A DNA stretch of 64,000 bases from Owenia fusiformis (taxonomy: Eukaryota; Annelida; Polychaeta; Sabellida; Oweniidae): positions 23,751,936 to 23,815,935 of the forward strand of contig CAIIXF020000006.1 of assembly GCA_903813345.2 (NCBI GenBank), written 5' to 3'. The stretch's first letter is position 1. Every line of letters starts with the position of its first letter. This document shows positions 24,311-36,300 of this stretch, one piece after another. A model generated the notes under the pieces. The model was not told the origin of the DNA, did no database searches, and saw only the letters and a program-made list of their open reading frames with translations. Both the position numbers and the translations under genes were made by a program.

Positions 24311-27300
24311 CTGAAACAATAATGTAGTATTAATCGTATTGAAATATTTTTACAATGTCAAGCCATTTATATTCACATTATACCATGCACTCTTATTTCT
24401 ATGCAAGTCTGCACTCGTACAGAGCAAACCGCGCAAATCATGTGATAGCAGCGTTCTATGTTGGAAAGCAGCGCACCCCAAATACAAAAATACGTACTCT
24501 TGACAAAATTCAGATTTCGCATTTGTCTCAGCATAAATGATTGCGTTTTCGGCGGTATCTTTAGCCTCGAATCCAAATGCATTACACGTGGCGTAACCTT
24601 TACGGCACCATGAATCGCACTTCCCCTGAAAAACAAAATCCATTAAATTTTAATTTAAAATAAATTACAATCATGGCAGTCCAAGCACATTGCGATCTGA
24701 ATTTTAAGTAAAACCTGTTTATTTTGAATGTGGAAATAAATAAATAAAATATATAAACTATTTTATTTGTGATTCAAATGAGTCATTAATTTTACAATTC
24801 CTTCAGAAAGATATGTTTAACCTACTTTCATGAGATCCACTGCACTGCACTGAGAGCCTTTAACAGAACAGTCGTAGTCATAGTCATTGATAGACTCGAC
24901 AAAGTATTTCATGGCTCGTTGATGGCTGCACAATAAATCTATAAAATAGTTATAGTACATGTATTTGGTGAAAACTTGTCATGGCAAACATTTTGAATCT
25001 TTGAGAACCTAAAATTAGAAATCATGTTAAGTTTAATTCCTGATCGTCTAATTTAATGTGGTTCCTCATTGATGTATTTGAGCTCAAAGAAATAATTTAC
25101 TATTTTAGCGTGTTGTCGGACCGTACACACCCCTCCCCTCCATAAGTTTGACAGCTAAAAGTCCCCTTCTTGATCCCGTATTAAAGCACGTCTGTGTTTG
25201 AGGATTTAAATATGATCAAAGTGCTATTATCCTATTAAATAGCATAAAGGAACAAAAGAAAGACGCAAATATTAATAAGCTAAATAACCCGCTATCAAAG
25301 GGAGGTTTCAGGTTGCCAAAACTTATAGGGAGGAGTAAAATTATACGCCATTCTGCGTCATTGACATTGAATACAGCACACTTATCAAACGTGATCGAAG
25401 TTAACGAGCAAACTTTTCTATTTCTGTAATTGGAAAATATATCAAATTGTCTAAGGGGTTAGCATGGAGCATCCTTATCAAATAGAAAGTTTGGAGTCTG
25501 AAATGTACCTGAGCATGACACCTCGTTGCATGGCTTGCTCTCCCATTCAACAATATGACGACCATATCCACACGACCTGAAAAAAAGAGAGATCATTTTA
25601 CTATGACCGACAACTCTCTATTGGTAATTTATGCTCACTTGAGGACAGGCAAAATTACAGTAGTGTTACCATAGTCCTCGATGCTGTATTTATTTCACTA
25701 CACTCTCTTATTGTCTTATGACCATTCTATTTAACTTACCAAGACTTTCCATACTGAACGATGTCGAATTCAAAGAAGTCTTTCAGGGGTTTAATTATTG
25801 GAGTATTTTTCAGGTCTGTCCAGATAGCGGCCCATAATTTATCAGCTGCTTCCGCAAATGGTACGCTCAGCTTCCCACGCAAACGCATAGACGCCTTTAC
25901 ATCGCCTAAAATGAAACATGCATTGAAGGTTCAAGTGTATAGCTGATGAAAAACTAGCGATATAAAACTGAGTTGCTTATTTAAAGGCAAAAATATTCTA
26001 AAATTGGAACATTTTTTTGTTTAGCCTGCTCGCTATCTCTGATTCTCTCTTTAATGTAGCTGTCACACCGTACGTATGGTCAAATCGTTCACCACAGTGT
26101 GATTTAGGCAGACGGCAGGGTAACGCATGGATTCACAATGGGCACAGCAAATAGTTCTACAGCAAGATATCCCCCAATGCCAAAATCTCAAAGCTTCTTA
26201 GCTAATTCTAAGAAACAGAAAGATTTTAATTCTTTTCTTCAACACTTTTAACGATCATTTATTTTCCTACATGACAAGCGCTATACCTTAGCTTAATCCA
26301 GAGTTAAAAATCTTTGTGGAGAGGTTTTATGTTTTTTTATGAATTACAATGAAATATAGTTATAGTAATTATGATCAATTGTTTGCTGTTATAATATGGC
26401 TGACTACAACGCTTACCTCCAACACAGCCTATTTTGATGCCAGATGTATAGCAATATGATTTCGTATCGTCCCATCTACTTACACCGCACAAACCAAGGT
26501 TGAGGCTTACTTCGGGAAATGCCGCAGCTATTCCTTTTACAGCCGTTGTCAGAGGGTCAAGCAACGCCTGATTACATGTAGTCCCAACTGGCAACTTAAT
26601 CGTAAGCTCAGCGCGTACCTGACCGCCAGAATTGTAGACACATCTATTCGTTGAAACAAAAGAAAAATCATTAATTTATATTTTAGACGAACATTTAGAA
26701 TATGTATGGTTAGATTCCGAGATACTAAGTTATCCGATGGCCAAAATATGGCATTTGGGTAAGGGTTATCATTGAGTCATTGAAATGGTTCACTGACCAT
26801 ATTCTACGAAAGAATACCATTTGAAGCTACATTTGCCAAACAATCAGACAGCTGATATGTAACCTTGTAAATGAAATAGGTTTTACCTTGTTTTCTTTTC
26901 TAATACAAGACATTATACATGACATTATTTAAAAATAAAAATATAATAAAATCGACAATCAACTTACTGTTGTGGGACTTTTTTACCCCTGCTACACGGG
27001 CTGGAATAGAAAATTGGTGATTTATGAGCGAATTATGCATTGCAAATTTTAATTTGGAATAGTGTTTTCATATACATATACAACTTATTGTTGAATTTGA
27101 AGTGATGTAAAACTGACACGATATATTGATTGGTTAAATGTTAAACTGTATAAAATGAATAGCATTATTTATGGTTTACATGTTTACTCGAAGAGTTTCA
27201 CGGCATTGACTGGGAGAGGCTAGAGTTTTGATAGATGATACTCACTGTTGAAGTGGATAGGCCATCACCCTTACTCGATTTTTCCAATCTTGATTAATAT

Positions 27301-30300
27301 TAGCCAGGAAAGTTGATATTTCCATCTGAGTGGACATTTCTGTTTGTTGGTGGGATTCCTTTAGTTCTCCATTCACAATCAACCTTGATGTCACAAGACC
27401 CTCGTAACATTCAAATTCAGCCTGGGGCACAGTACAATCACCATCACAGTACTTGCCAAAGTTTGTTTTAAAGTCATTAACGACTTCCTTGATGAGGTCG
27501 AGACTGTTGGAGTTTGGACATGACGCCATGTAGATTCGAGTTTCCAGCGCAGATTGTGTTGGCATTAACTGGCATGAATCGCATGGTCTGAAGATTGAAG
27601 TTTAAAGAATGATTCGTTTCATAGAAAACATAATATTCACGAGTTCTAATGGGAACACCTAACACAAGGCGGAATCAAATATAGCAAAGAGTAGGCTATT
27701 ATAAATTGAAAGCTACGTAAAATCCGAAATGAATTTGCTTTATTATTGACCTCGCCACAAATGGGTAATACTTACACTTCTCCATCGACTGATTTGACTT
27801 CCAAGGAGACCTCATCTTTTACAACTCCCAATGTCGTCAATATTCCAGTCCCAGTAATACCTGAGAGAAGATCATCTAATTTCTCTTCCACAATATCATT
27901 CACGTCTTCAAGTCTTTCAGCAAAGTCAGCATTGATTTCAGCACGTGCACTATAAACCCCTGCCTTACAATCAGTATCAAATGAACCGATTGTGCAGTCG
28001 TCACAAAATGCCATGTTATTGTAACTGAATGAGGGTAGGTGTCTTCTAAAGGTATTCAAAAGGGATGTAGCAGCACTGGTGATAGTGGTACCAATAGTGC
28101 TGCAGTCTCCAAACTCAACAGCAAACTCCAAATAGTAAGTCGAAGTAACGCATGTCCTATAAAGAATATTCAAATATTTTGTTTTTGAGACTGGAGATAT
28201 TGCAGTTTAGTTAATTGTAAATCAACATATCTCTCATTATATCTACATTTAGAGTTTAATCTTTCACAACAAAAAGCTGTAAAACTATGCAAAATTTTAG
28301 AGAAACGACAGACATCTCTGAAAAGAAAATTGTAAACCTTGCTCTGTTTGTACAGTCTGATTTGGCTGACTTACTCAGATGATTTGGTTGACTTAGACTT
28401 GGACTTTGACTTTGACTTTGACTTCGATTTGGACTTGGACTTCGACTTGGACTTTGACTTCGACTTGGACTTTGACTTCGATTTGGACTTGGCCGACTTG
28501 CTTGATTTGCCTTCGTTGCAGTCCTTAAATCTCGTCTGGAAGCCAGTGTCACATGATTCTGAGCATGCAGACCACCCCGACCATTCACAATCTTTCGGGA
28601 TATGAAAATGTTGAATAATTAGTATTTGAGGAGTCTTGGGTTCGATATTCACTGGGGTGGACTGACTTTTTACATCACCCCCGCCCTTAGCACACGATTT
28701 CGTTCAGTGTGTTTTCATTAACCAAGGAAAACCATAGAAATATTTTTTTTGAAATTGTTCATTTGTTTATAATCCAATATTTTGCAATCATACAGCTTCT
28801 GGCATATAATAAATAATAATAAATAAATTATTAAATTTTGTTACCTTCAACTTCAACTGATTTTGTTTTGGCTGATTTGGACTTGGATTTCGATTTGGAC
28901 TTCGACTTCGACTTCGACTTCGACTTGGACTTGGACTTGGATTTGCCTTTGGACTTGCTCTTGGATTTACCACCTTTTGGAGCTATTAAACAAGAAAATT
29001 GAAAACTTTTCTCGTGTAAAACATATTTGTACAATCTCATTGTGCATTTGTTACAAACATAGTATAACATACATATGTAGTAAACATATAGTATAACATA
29101 CAACAAAATACAACGCATACATAAAAGCTCTTTTTATTGAAATATCCACTCTATTAGTTTCAAATAACTTCTTAAAACATAGTATATGGCTACAGTACCA
29201 GTACGTTTAATAATTCTACAACGTTTTCATACATGTAAATGCAATCAAAATTTTGCAAGAGTGCAAAGGGATTAATCTTGTTTCTGAAACTTTGAAAACG
29301 AAAAAGAAATACCCAAATTGTTATTATTTTTATCACAGACTGTTGTGAATACAAAATACTTCAACGAGACACAACACTGTAGAAATCCTACCTCGTTTTC
29401 TCCTAGCCGGAAGTGTTTCGTTGTCTTCCTCAGATAACTTACATGTACATCCGGGTTGATCACTGCCTCCATTGACGTAGAAGTCAATGTGACCCAAATG
29501 ACGGTAGAGACCGAGGCCATTGTCATCAGTATGGTAAACATCAACATATTTAGCATCTGATTTATCGAGGCCTTCTTTGCCATAGAAGTATCTAAATGGG
29601 TAAGATGTACAGTCCAGACCTGGAGTAAGAGATGAGCATAATTAAATAGCCGCACAAATCATTGTCTATAGGTTCCAAGCTGTTCCAATCCAATTGATGG
29701 ATTAAGCCTGGCTTAATCCATCTATGTTGGATTAAGCCAGGCTTCACCATGACATTCACATTTAAACTCAAATAGAATCAATACGCCTTGTAGTTTCAAC
29801 ATGTTAGCCATTTCAAAAATTGAATAAATCCTGCGGATTTATTGATAGGTTGCAATGTTCATATTATTATATGCATTCAGTAAATAATTCATGTAATAAT
29901 CTGAAGTGAATGTTCCCACACCTTCTGTCCCTCGTCATCACTTTCTCAGTTTAAGATTGCAACATTCTTTGATGTGATATAACACACCTCCTGTCCCTCG
30001 TCATCACTTTCTCAGTTTAAAATTGCAACATTCGTTGATTTGATATAACACACCGCTAAAATGAATTAGATCCAGCAACCTTTTCATTCACTACATCATA
30101 TAGGTAAATTATGTCTTAAATATTATATATAAACTTAAGATGTATCAATCTATAGGAATAAAGAATACTGTACCAGATATTCGCTCCAATTCTGTGTCTT
30201 TGCTCTGGCCCATGTATCCGCAAACGTGGCAGCCGAGACCTTCTCCAATACAATGTACCTTACTGTCACCCAAATTGTTCCTCTTTATTTCAGCCAATAT

Positions 30301-33300
30301 TCTACCGACTAGTCTTGCATCGGAGGCACCCTGGAGGTAGTCCTTGGCTCCCCAAGTCACACGAAGAACGTTGACATCTCCCTGGTAATGATCGGTGACA
30401 ATGTTGTTTATTTGACAATAAATGATATATATTGCTTTTACATTGATCACGTTGAACATGTACATGTATCAAAAGCATCAAATAAAACAAGCCCTATAAC
30501 CTAATAATAGAAAAGCATCGGTTTAAGTGCTCTTACCGTTTTCAACAATTCCTGTTGCATTTTAGACATCTGCTCATCATCTGTTTCAAGCTCTGAGCCG
30601 ACCAAGATATAGGTAGGATTATTTGCTTCATAATTCTCTCTTAAATGTAAATGAGCATGTATTACATGTATTTGTATATGTATTTGCTAAAATGTCTCTC
30701 AACTACTGTAACATGTAAACGATTTAGGAAGATTTCCTTTCGCTATAGATTCACTATTCCATAAAATATTGGCTGAAGTGTGTGCAACGCAGATAGTTTA
30801 GTAAATATATCATTTCGGGATAAGAATAACATATTTGTCAAACATATGGAATGCATATTAAAGTATTTTAATTTTGAACATGTTTTTGAAAACAAAAGTA
30901 CGTTTGGAATAAAAAATCTTCTAAAAACAATTAAACTTAAAATGCAAAGAAAATATATAGAATATAATGGTGGAGCCATAGAGAAAATAGAAAACTCGGG
31001 AATTATATGAAAACTGATATGATATATATGAAACACAATAAAATCTTGAATCTTATTTATGTCTCGGAATATCATAGACGTTCTATATACAAGAAATATC
31101 CGCTGGATATAACATTAATAGCATTAAACTGTTAAACTTAACGATAATTTTCTTTGTATTTGATCTTGGCCAAGTTTCCAATGTTATATTGAACTTACGG
31201 AATTGTATCCTCGTCCATACATACTCCATCGGAGTCTGCGCCAGTGTGTACTCTAATGTTTACTTTGATGTCAATAGGATTGCGAGGTAAGGGCAGCCAT
31301 GAGTACGGTTCTTCCTGTCGGTAACAACCAAGGTCCTTAAAACAGACCTCTTCGGAGCTCTTTTCCTCTTTGGAGCCGCTTCCGGATTTACTTTTCCCCC
31401 CGCTGCCTTTTTTCGATTTATTTGCGCCCCATCCACGACCCGGATGTCCACTGCTGAACAACGACCAAACTGGATGGATACTTTTTCGGCTGAAAATGTC
31501 GAATGCAATATTTTAAGAGTATATTGCATTCACAAAACATATGGTTCATATTTGATTATGTACCATAATGATTATAATTGATGACCCGATTCCAGTTGCA
31601 ATATTAAGCTAATTTCTTTATGGTATTCGGAAAAAGATTTTTTACTTTTCAATCCATTCCGATTCATGTTCATGATAAGATACAACACATAACATTACGA
31701 CTAACATTACATCAAGTTGTCGACTTGGCGAAATCCTTCAGATCTCTTCCCAGAGGATCCCTAAAAAAAGCTCGCCGTATATTTCTTGTTTCCCTGATTA
31801 ATCGTTAGAGTATATACACAGTTCCTATCACCACTATACTACAATGTCAAACAATATGAGCAATTTTAAACTTACTTAACGATGTAATGCATTGTGTCGT
31901 AAGCCAAGCAGTTATCATCTGGGTAAAGAAGAAGAAGTTTCACAAAGCCTACTTTTCCTCTCTTAACTCTTCCTTTCTTATTTTTCACTTTGAAACTCAA
32001 TACCAAGATCATCGGGGGATCTTCTTCTACTACTTTAGTCTCAATTGCAGAGATAACCTGGAAATGTTGCTTGTTTAATTGATTTGCTTATCAAATGCAT
32101 TTTACAGAAATCAAAATATGAAACACACGATGGCATTTTTCAAACACCGGTTTGTACTTAAACAAACCGTTGTTAATCACCATATCAACACTTTCATAAA
32201 ATAAAATAGCATTCAACAAGAGGTAAAAATCACTTTTACCTGTTTATCTGTACCAGGGGTACATGAACATGTTCGTTGAACATCACTCATAAAACCCTTA
32301 ATGCGTTTTGAAATTAAATCATTACATTCCGTTGTTTACATTTCAATTACAGGGTTAACGTACATGTACCTTTTGATTTTTTAAAATTATACTAAATACA
32401 TTAATATTTATAAAACCTTCAACCGTCTTAGATTGTGTAGTTTAGAGAAACATATTCTCATAAAAATATTCGGCACTCTTAGACGACAGGGGAGAAAATG
32501 ATCAAAGGAAATATGTAAAATAACACATTTTTCCAACCGACCAATTGCATGGGTAGATTAACAACGAAAAAATATAGCACTGCTCGAAAATCTTTTAACG
32601 TAATTAGAAAGGTAAATGTCTTCCAAATCGAATACACACGAAATCAAACATGAGATCCTTTATGTACTCCTCAAATAAATTTTTGAAAACCACAATCAAA
32701 CCTACATCATAGTTTTCGCTTCAAATCAGTTAATAGTGACATCCCATCCTGCACAAACAAATAAAACTGTAATAATTTTCTAGGACAACCAAAGGATAGG
32801 ATTTAGAATAGGCGAAAGCCTCTTGTCCGATCCATTTCGTCAAATTGTATTAATATAATGTATGTTAAACATATAGACGAATAAAATATTTTTAATAATA
32901 AATAATAGTGACATCGTACACCTAAAGTGTACGACGGTATATCTTGTCACTGTACGTTGTCGATGGTTAGGCATGATATATTGCCCGCAGAAATGACGTT
33001 ATTGTACTATTCTAATATGATACGTGACGTCACAATAGCTAGAACAATTGATTTACTTAGCAGTTATGTCCCTATCATTGAATATATGCCTGAGGTCTGT
33101 CACCAATATAGCCCGAGCTTGCGAGGGTTATTACGACAGACCGAAGGCATATATTCAATGATACGGACATAACTGTTGTATTACATACTTTTATATCATG
33201 GCTACGTTATATCAATGACGCCACGTGTCTGTGTGCGAGTGAAATTAGGAAGAAATGAAACATGATATCCCGATGACGTCATAAGATTGTCATGGTAAAA

Positions 33301-36300
33301 GGTTTGGCGGCTATATAGGAATATATAGCCGACCTTCAGCTCCATTGACTTCAATACAAATGCTTCGCTGGGTACCTACCTAATTGCTTCAAACGTCAAC
33401 AGTCAGCCAAGTACAGCATGAATATCAAACCCATCGAATGGTTATACTCGAAACGAGTAACTCACACCTCTTATTCCCATTAACATTGGGGAAATCATTA
33501 GACGGCTCATTCCCGCCCGCCAGTTTTCCTACTCCAGAGCGTTTCTTTGTTTAGTTTCAGTAATGAAACGCTCCGTCGTACATGTAAGAGCGTTTGGGTA
33601 AATAAGTCATACCATTTTATGAAAAGCCGTGACTTGAAAAAATAACAAATGTTGTTACAACTTTTTGAAACTTAAACCATTGAAACCGATTTCACTTGCC
33701 GGCGACTGATACTTTAGTCCTTTACGAAACCGAGCATGTCAAATTGGTTCGTTAAAACTCAAAGCTAGTCCACTTGTTAATATGGACTTGCATCAAATTT
33801 TTAACCCGTTGAAATCTTTCATTTCCAGATAAAACGAACGGCATAAGCATGCACAACTCATGTAGGGCTATAATATTCGTCGCCTTCGTGTGAAATCGGT
33901 TTCGATTATGGGAGTTTCAAAAAGTTATGACATATAAAGTTTTTTCGTTTTTCATGTTTTTAAAAATGTAAACCCTTAGGCTTCATTCTTTTATTCTTAT
34001 TTCATCGCCAGTGATGTGTTTGGTGTCTATATAAAATGTAGAAGTTCATCAGACATTCGCTTATTGCTCAGATTTCTATGACGTTTAATCTGTCAGATTA
34101 TGCAGTACTGATGATGATGAAATTACAATTCGCCTTCTAGTTCTATTCGTTTACCAGTAACAGGCTTTTCTAGCTTCATTCTCCTTACGTTTCAGAAATC
34201 TCTGATTTTGAACTTTGGAAAATATGTTTCTCAGATAAGAACATCATTATGGCACGCCCTATCGACCCAACTGAACAAAATATGAAGCTTTGTTTATCAA
34301 ATATTCCCGGGAGTTGAATACTTCATGAACGCGCTGCTACATCATGTACTTTGACATCAAAAAACAAACACCAAGTTTTGAATAATCGAGGGGTGTCATC
34401 GAGTGCGGTAATTTCGGTTTGGCCCATAGCTTTAACTTAGAAGAAGGTGTGAGGAAATTTTTAATTCAGTACACTAAGACTTACGTTTTCCACAAATGAG
34501 CGTCTCTTAGATCTAACTTTCCATCTAATTGTTAGTATAAAAATCTGGGCTTGACGCTTGCGTCTTTTGGTTGGATTTTCCGCTGCACATGTCAGCTCGC
34601 CGTCACTGAGAGAACAATCACCGGTGCCTAATGATCAGCAATTAAAATGAGAAAAGTTAAGTCATGTATCGTTACTGATAGTAAGGTCGTATTGAGTTGG
34701 TTTTTACCTCAACTGACCTACTTTTTGATAACTTTTTTATAATCTGAACAAGCACTTTTATTATACTAATCCATTATTGGCTTTCAAATGGAGCAGAGGA
34801 GCAACCGACCCTTCATTTTCCCTACCACACTCGCTCGTGTTCTGAGAGAGGTTGCCTACTGTACATTAAGGTGTTGATATTCAAATTCAAATCAACAATT
34901 TTAGACTCACAGTCTGAGCCAAGGCTTTCCCCAGCAGCAGAAACCAGGGCATCATTTTCACTTTGTTCAGGACACTGCTCAACTTCATATGAAACGTCAA
35001 TGGGAGCCTCAAATGTTTCATCTTCGGGAGCCTCTGTAAAATGAAGACCGCATAGCATAACAATAGTAGCTCATCATTATTGTTTTTTTTTTGTTTTTTT
35101 AAAAACAGTATATTGCCATAGACTTCTAAAAGTCGCACAACGGGTGGCTCGATTGGTGTGAAAGCATGTTGTTCTTCACTGCACATAATTATGAAACCTT
35201 TTTAAGATATAATGTTCATGTAGAAAAGGACATACGTGTGAACGTAAAATGATAATAGTTGGGGAAGGAGTAGGATCCCATGACGTTTTATTTGGAATGA
35301 TTAATTTTCAACTATTAGTTTATCGATTTTGGTCCAGCGTCATTTTAGCAATAAATATTTAAATTATCCCTAATTGTTATCGTCACTTCATTTTTGTTAT
35401 AATACATATAAGTATCAAAGTTTTCATAGAATGAATCCCAATGACTGCATTATTACCTTCAGCTGCAGATGCCTTTGTTGTTTGTTCATTCTCATTCCCA
35501 GCACCGCCTTCTAAAATTGACCGAAACATCATTAATAACTAGGCATTAGATGGACATCAGACATATTGATCGAAATACTAATTATACGATTGAAAAATAA
35601 TTCTTTTATGATATATTTTGTATGTTTCTTTAAAATGTAACATTTTGAGACATCGTACATATATTTACCTTCTGTGGATATCTTGGTCGTTATAATCTCT
35701 CCTTTAATGAATCTGCCCTTCGATCCTGCCACAACATTGTAGTCATTCACCAAAGGTGTTGGAGGATTATTCGTCTCAACTTTGTCCTTGATTGCCGCGA
35801 GTGCCTGGTAAATTAAGTATTAAAAAAATGAAAACTAGAGAGAGATTTTATGCTTCCACCCCCCCCCCCCTCACCCCCTCCACCATGACATATAAGCAAC
35901 GTACCAATAACATGATTCCAAACGTGTTGGAAATGCATGTTTTATGTATTTTTGTTTACTTTGTATGTTTGACTGAAATAAGTTAGTATTTGAATACATT
36001 TCTTCCATTCTATTTTTATTACGTTCAAGGACTGCATTCAAACCTGTTCCAGCGTTCGTTTGACTCTTGACCGTATCATGAAGGTGATGGTTAGAACGTG
36101 GGTTGCTCGTTTACGACGTGTACCAGTAGTTGTAGGAGTACAGTCAACGGTGCCATCATTCAGGGAACAGTCTCCCGTACCTGTCATCAATAAGTGACAT
36201 ATTTAAAGATATCGCACGGCACATTTGCCAGTATTAAGGGTTTCTTGAAGATGAAGGGATATTATCTATTAACGATTCAACATGGTAAAATTGTCTGTGT

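Larger units (their letters stand above)
29392..31453 (-). other. Gene A: pancreatic-lipase-family N-terminal part, catalytic Ser replaced by Glu
   Basis: Exons 31,199-31,453, 30,537-30,639, 30,174-30,381 and 29,392-29,619. After a Lys/Ser/Gly-rich lead, VCFKDLGCY matches the start of the vertebrate pancreatic lipase family. Then come ILVGSEL (strand region before the oxyanion hole), VLRVTWGAKDYLQGASD, the elbow CIGEGLGCHVCGYMG (family G-H-S-L-G, with Ser replaced by Glu and His by Gly), GLD with the catalytic Asp, DKSDAKYVDVYHTD, and GHIDFYVNGGSDQPGC, the segment that ends at the first lid cysteine. The lipase then breaks off into a polybasic ARRKR site and a Lys-Ser tract. Inactive as a serine hydrolase by inference. 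Confidence 0.88.

Noticed and set aside
28339-28605. Asp-Leu/Asp-Phe repeat frame (+) and Arg-Ser-Pro-rich frame (-)
   Set aside because: Off-frame readings of the Lys-Ser tract in gene A; only the Lys-Ser frame carries the TSP1 motif and correct splice phases.
29443-29448. Consensus-like donor (t|gtaagt) inside the lipase exon
   Set aside because: Using it ends the exon at the lid cysteine. The longer exon to 29,392 keeps frame, adds ARRKRG and ends at a gtagg donor, matching the KRIKRATDG end in gene B.
31454-31469. Acceptor at 31,470 (tccag) for the lipase exon
   Set aside because: It would need a phase-1 predecessor. The acceptor at 31,454 (gttcag) joins the 31,876 exon in phase 2 and parallels the gene B junction.
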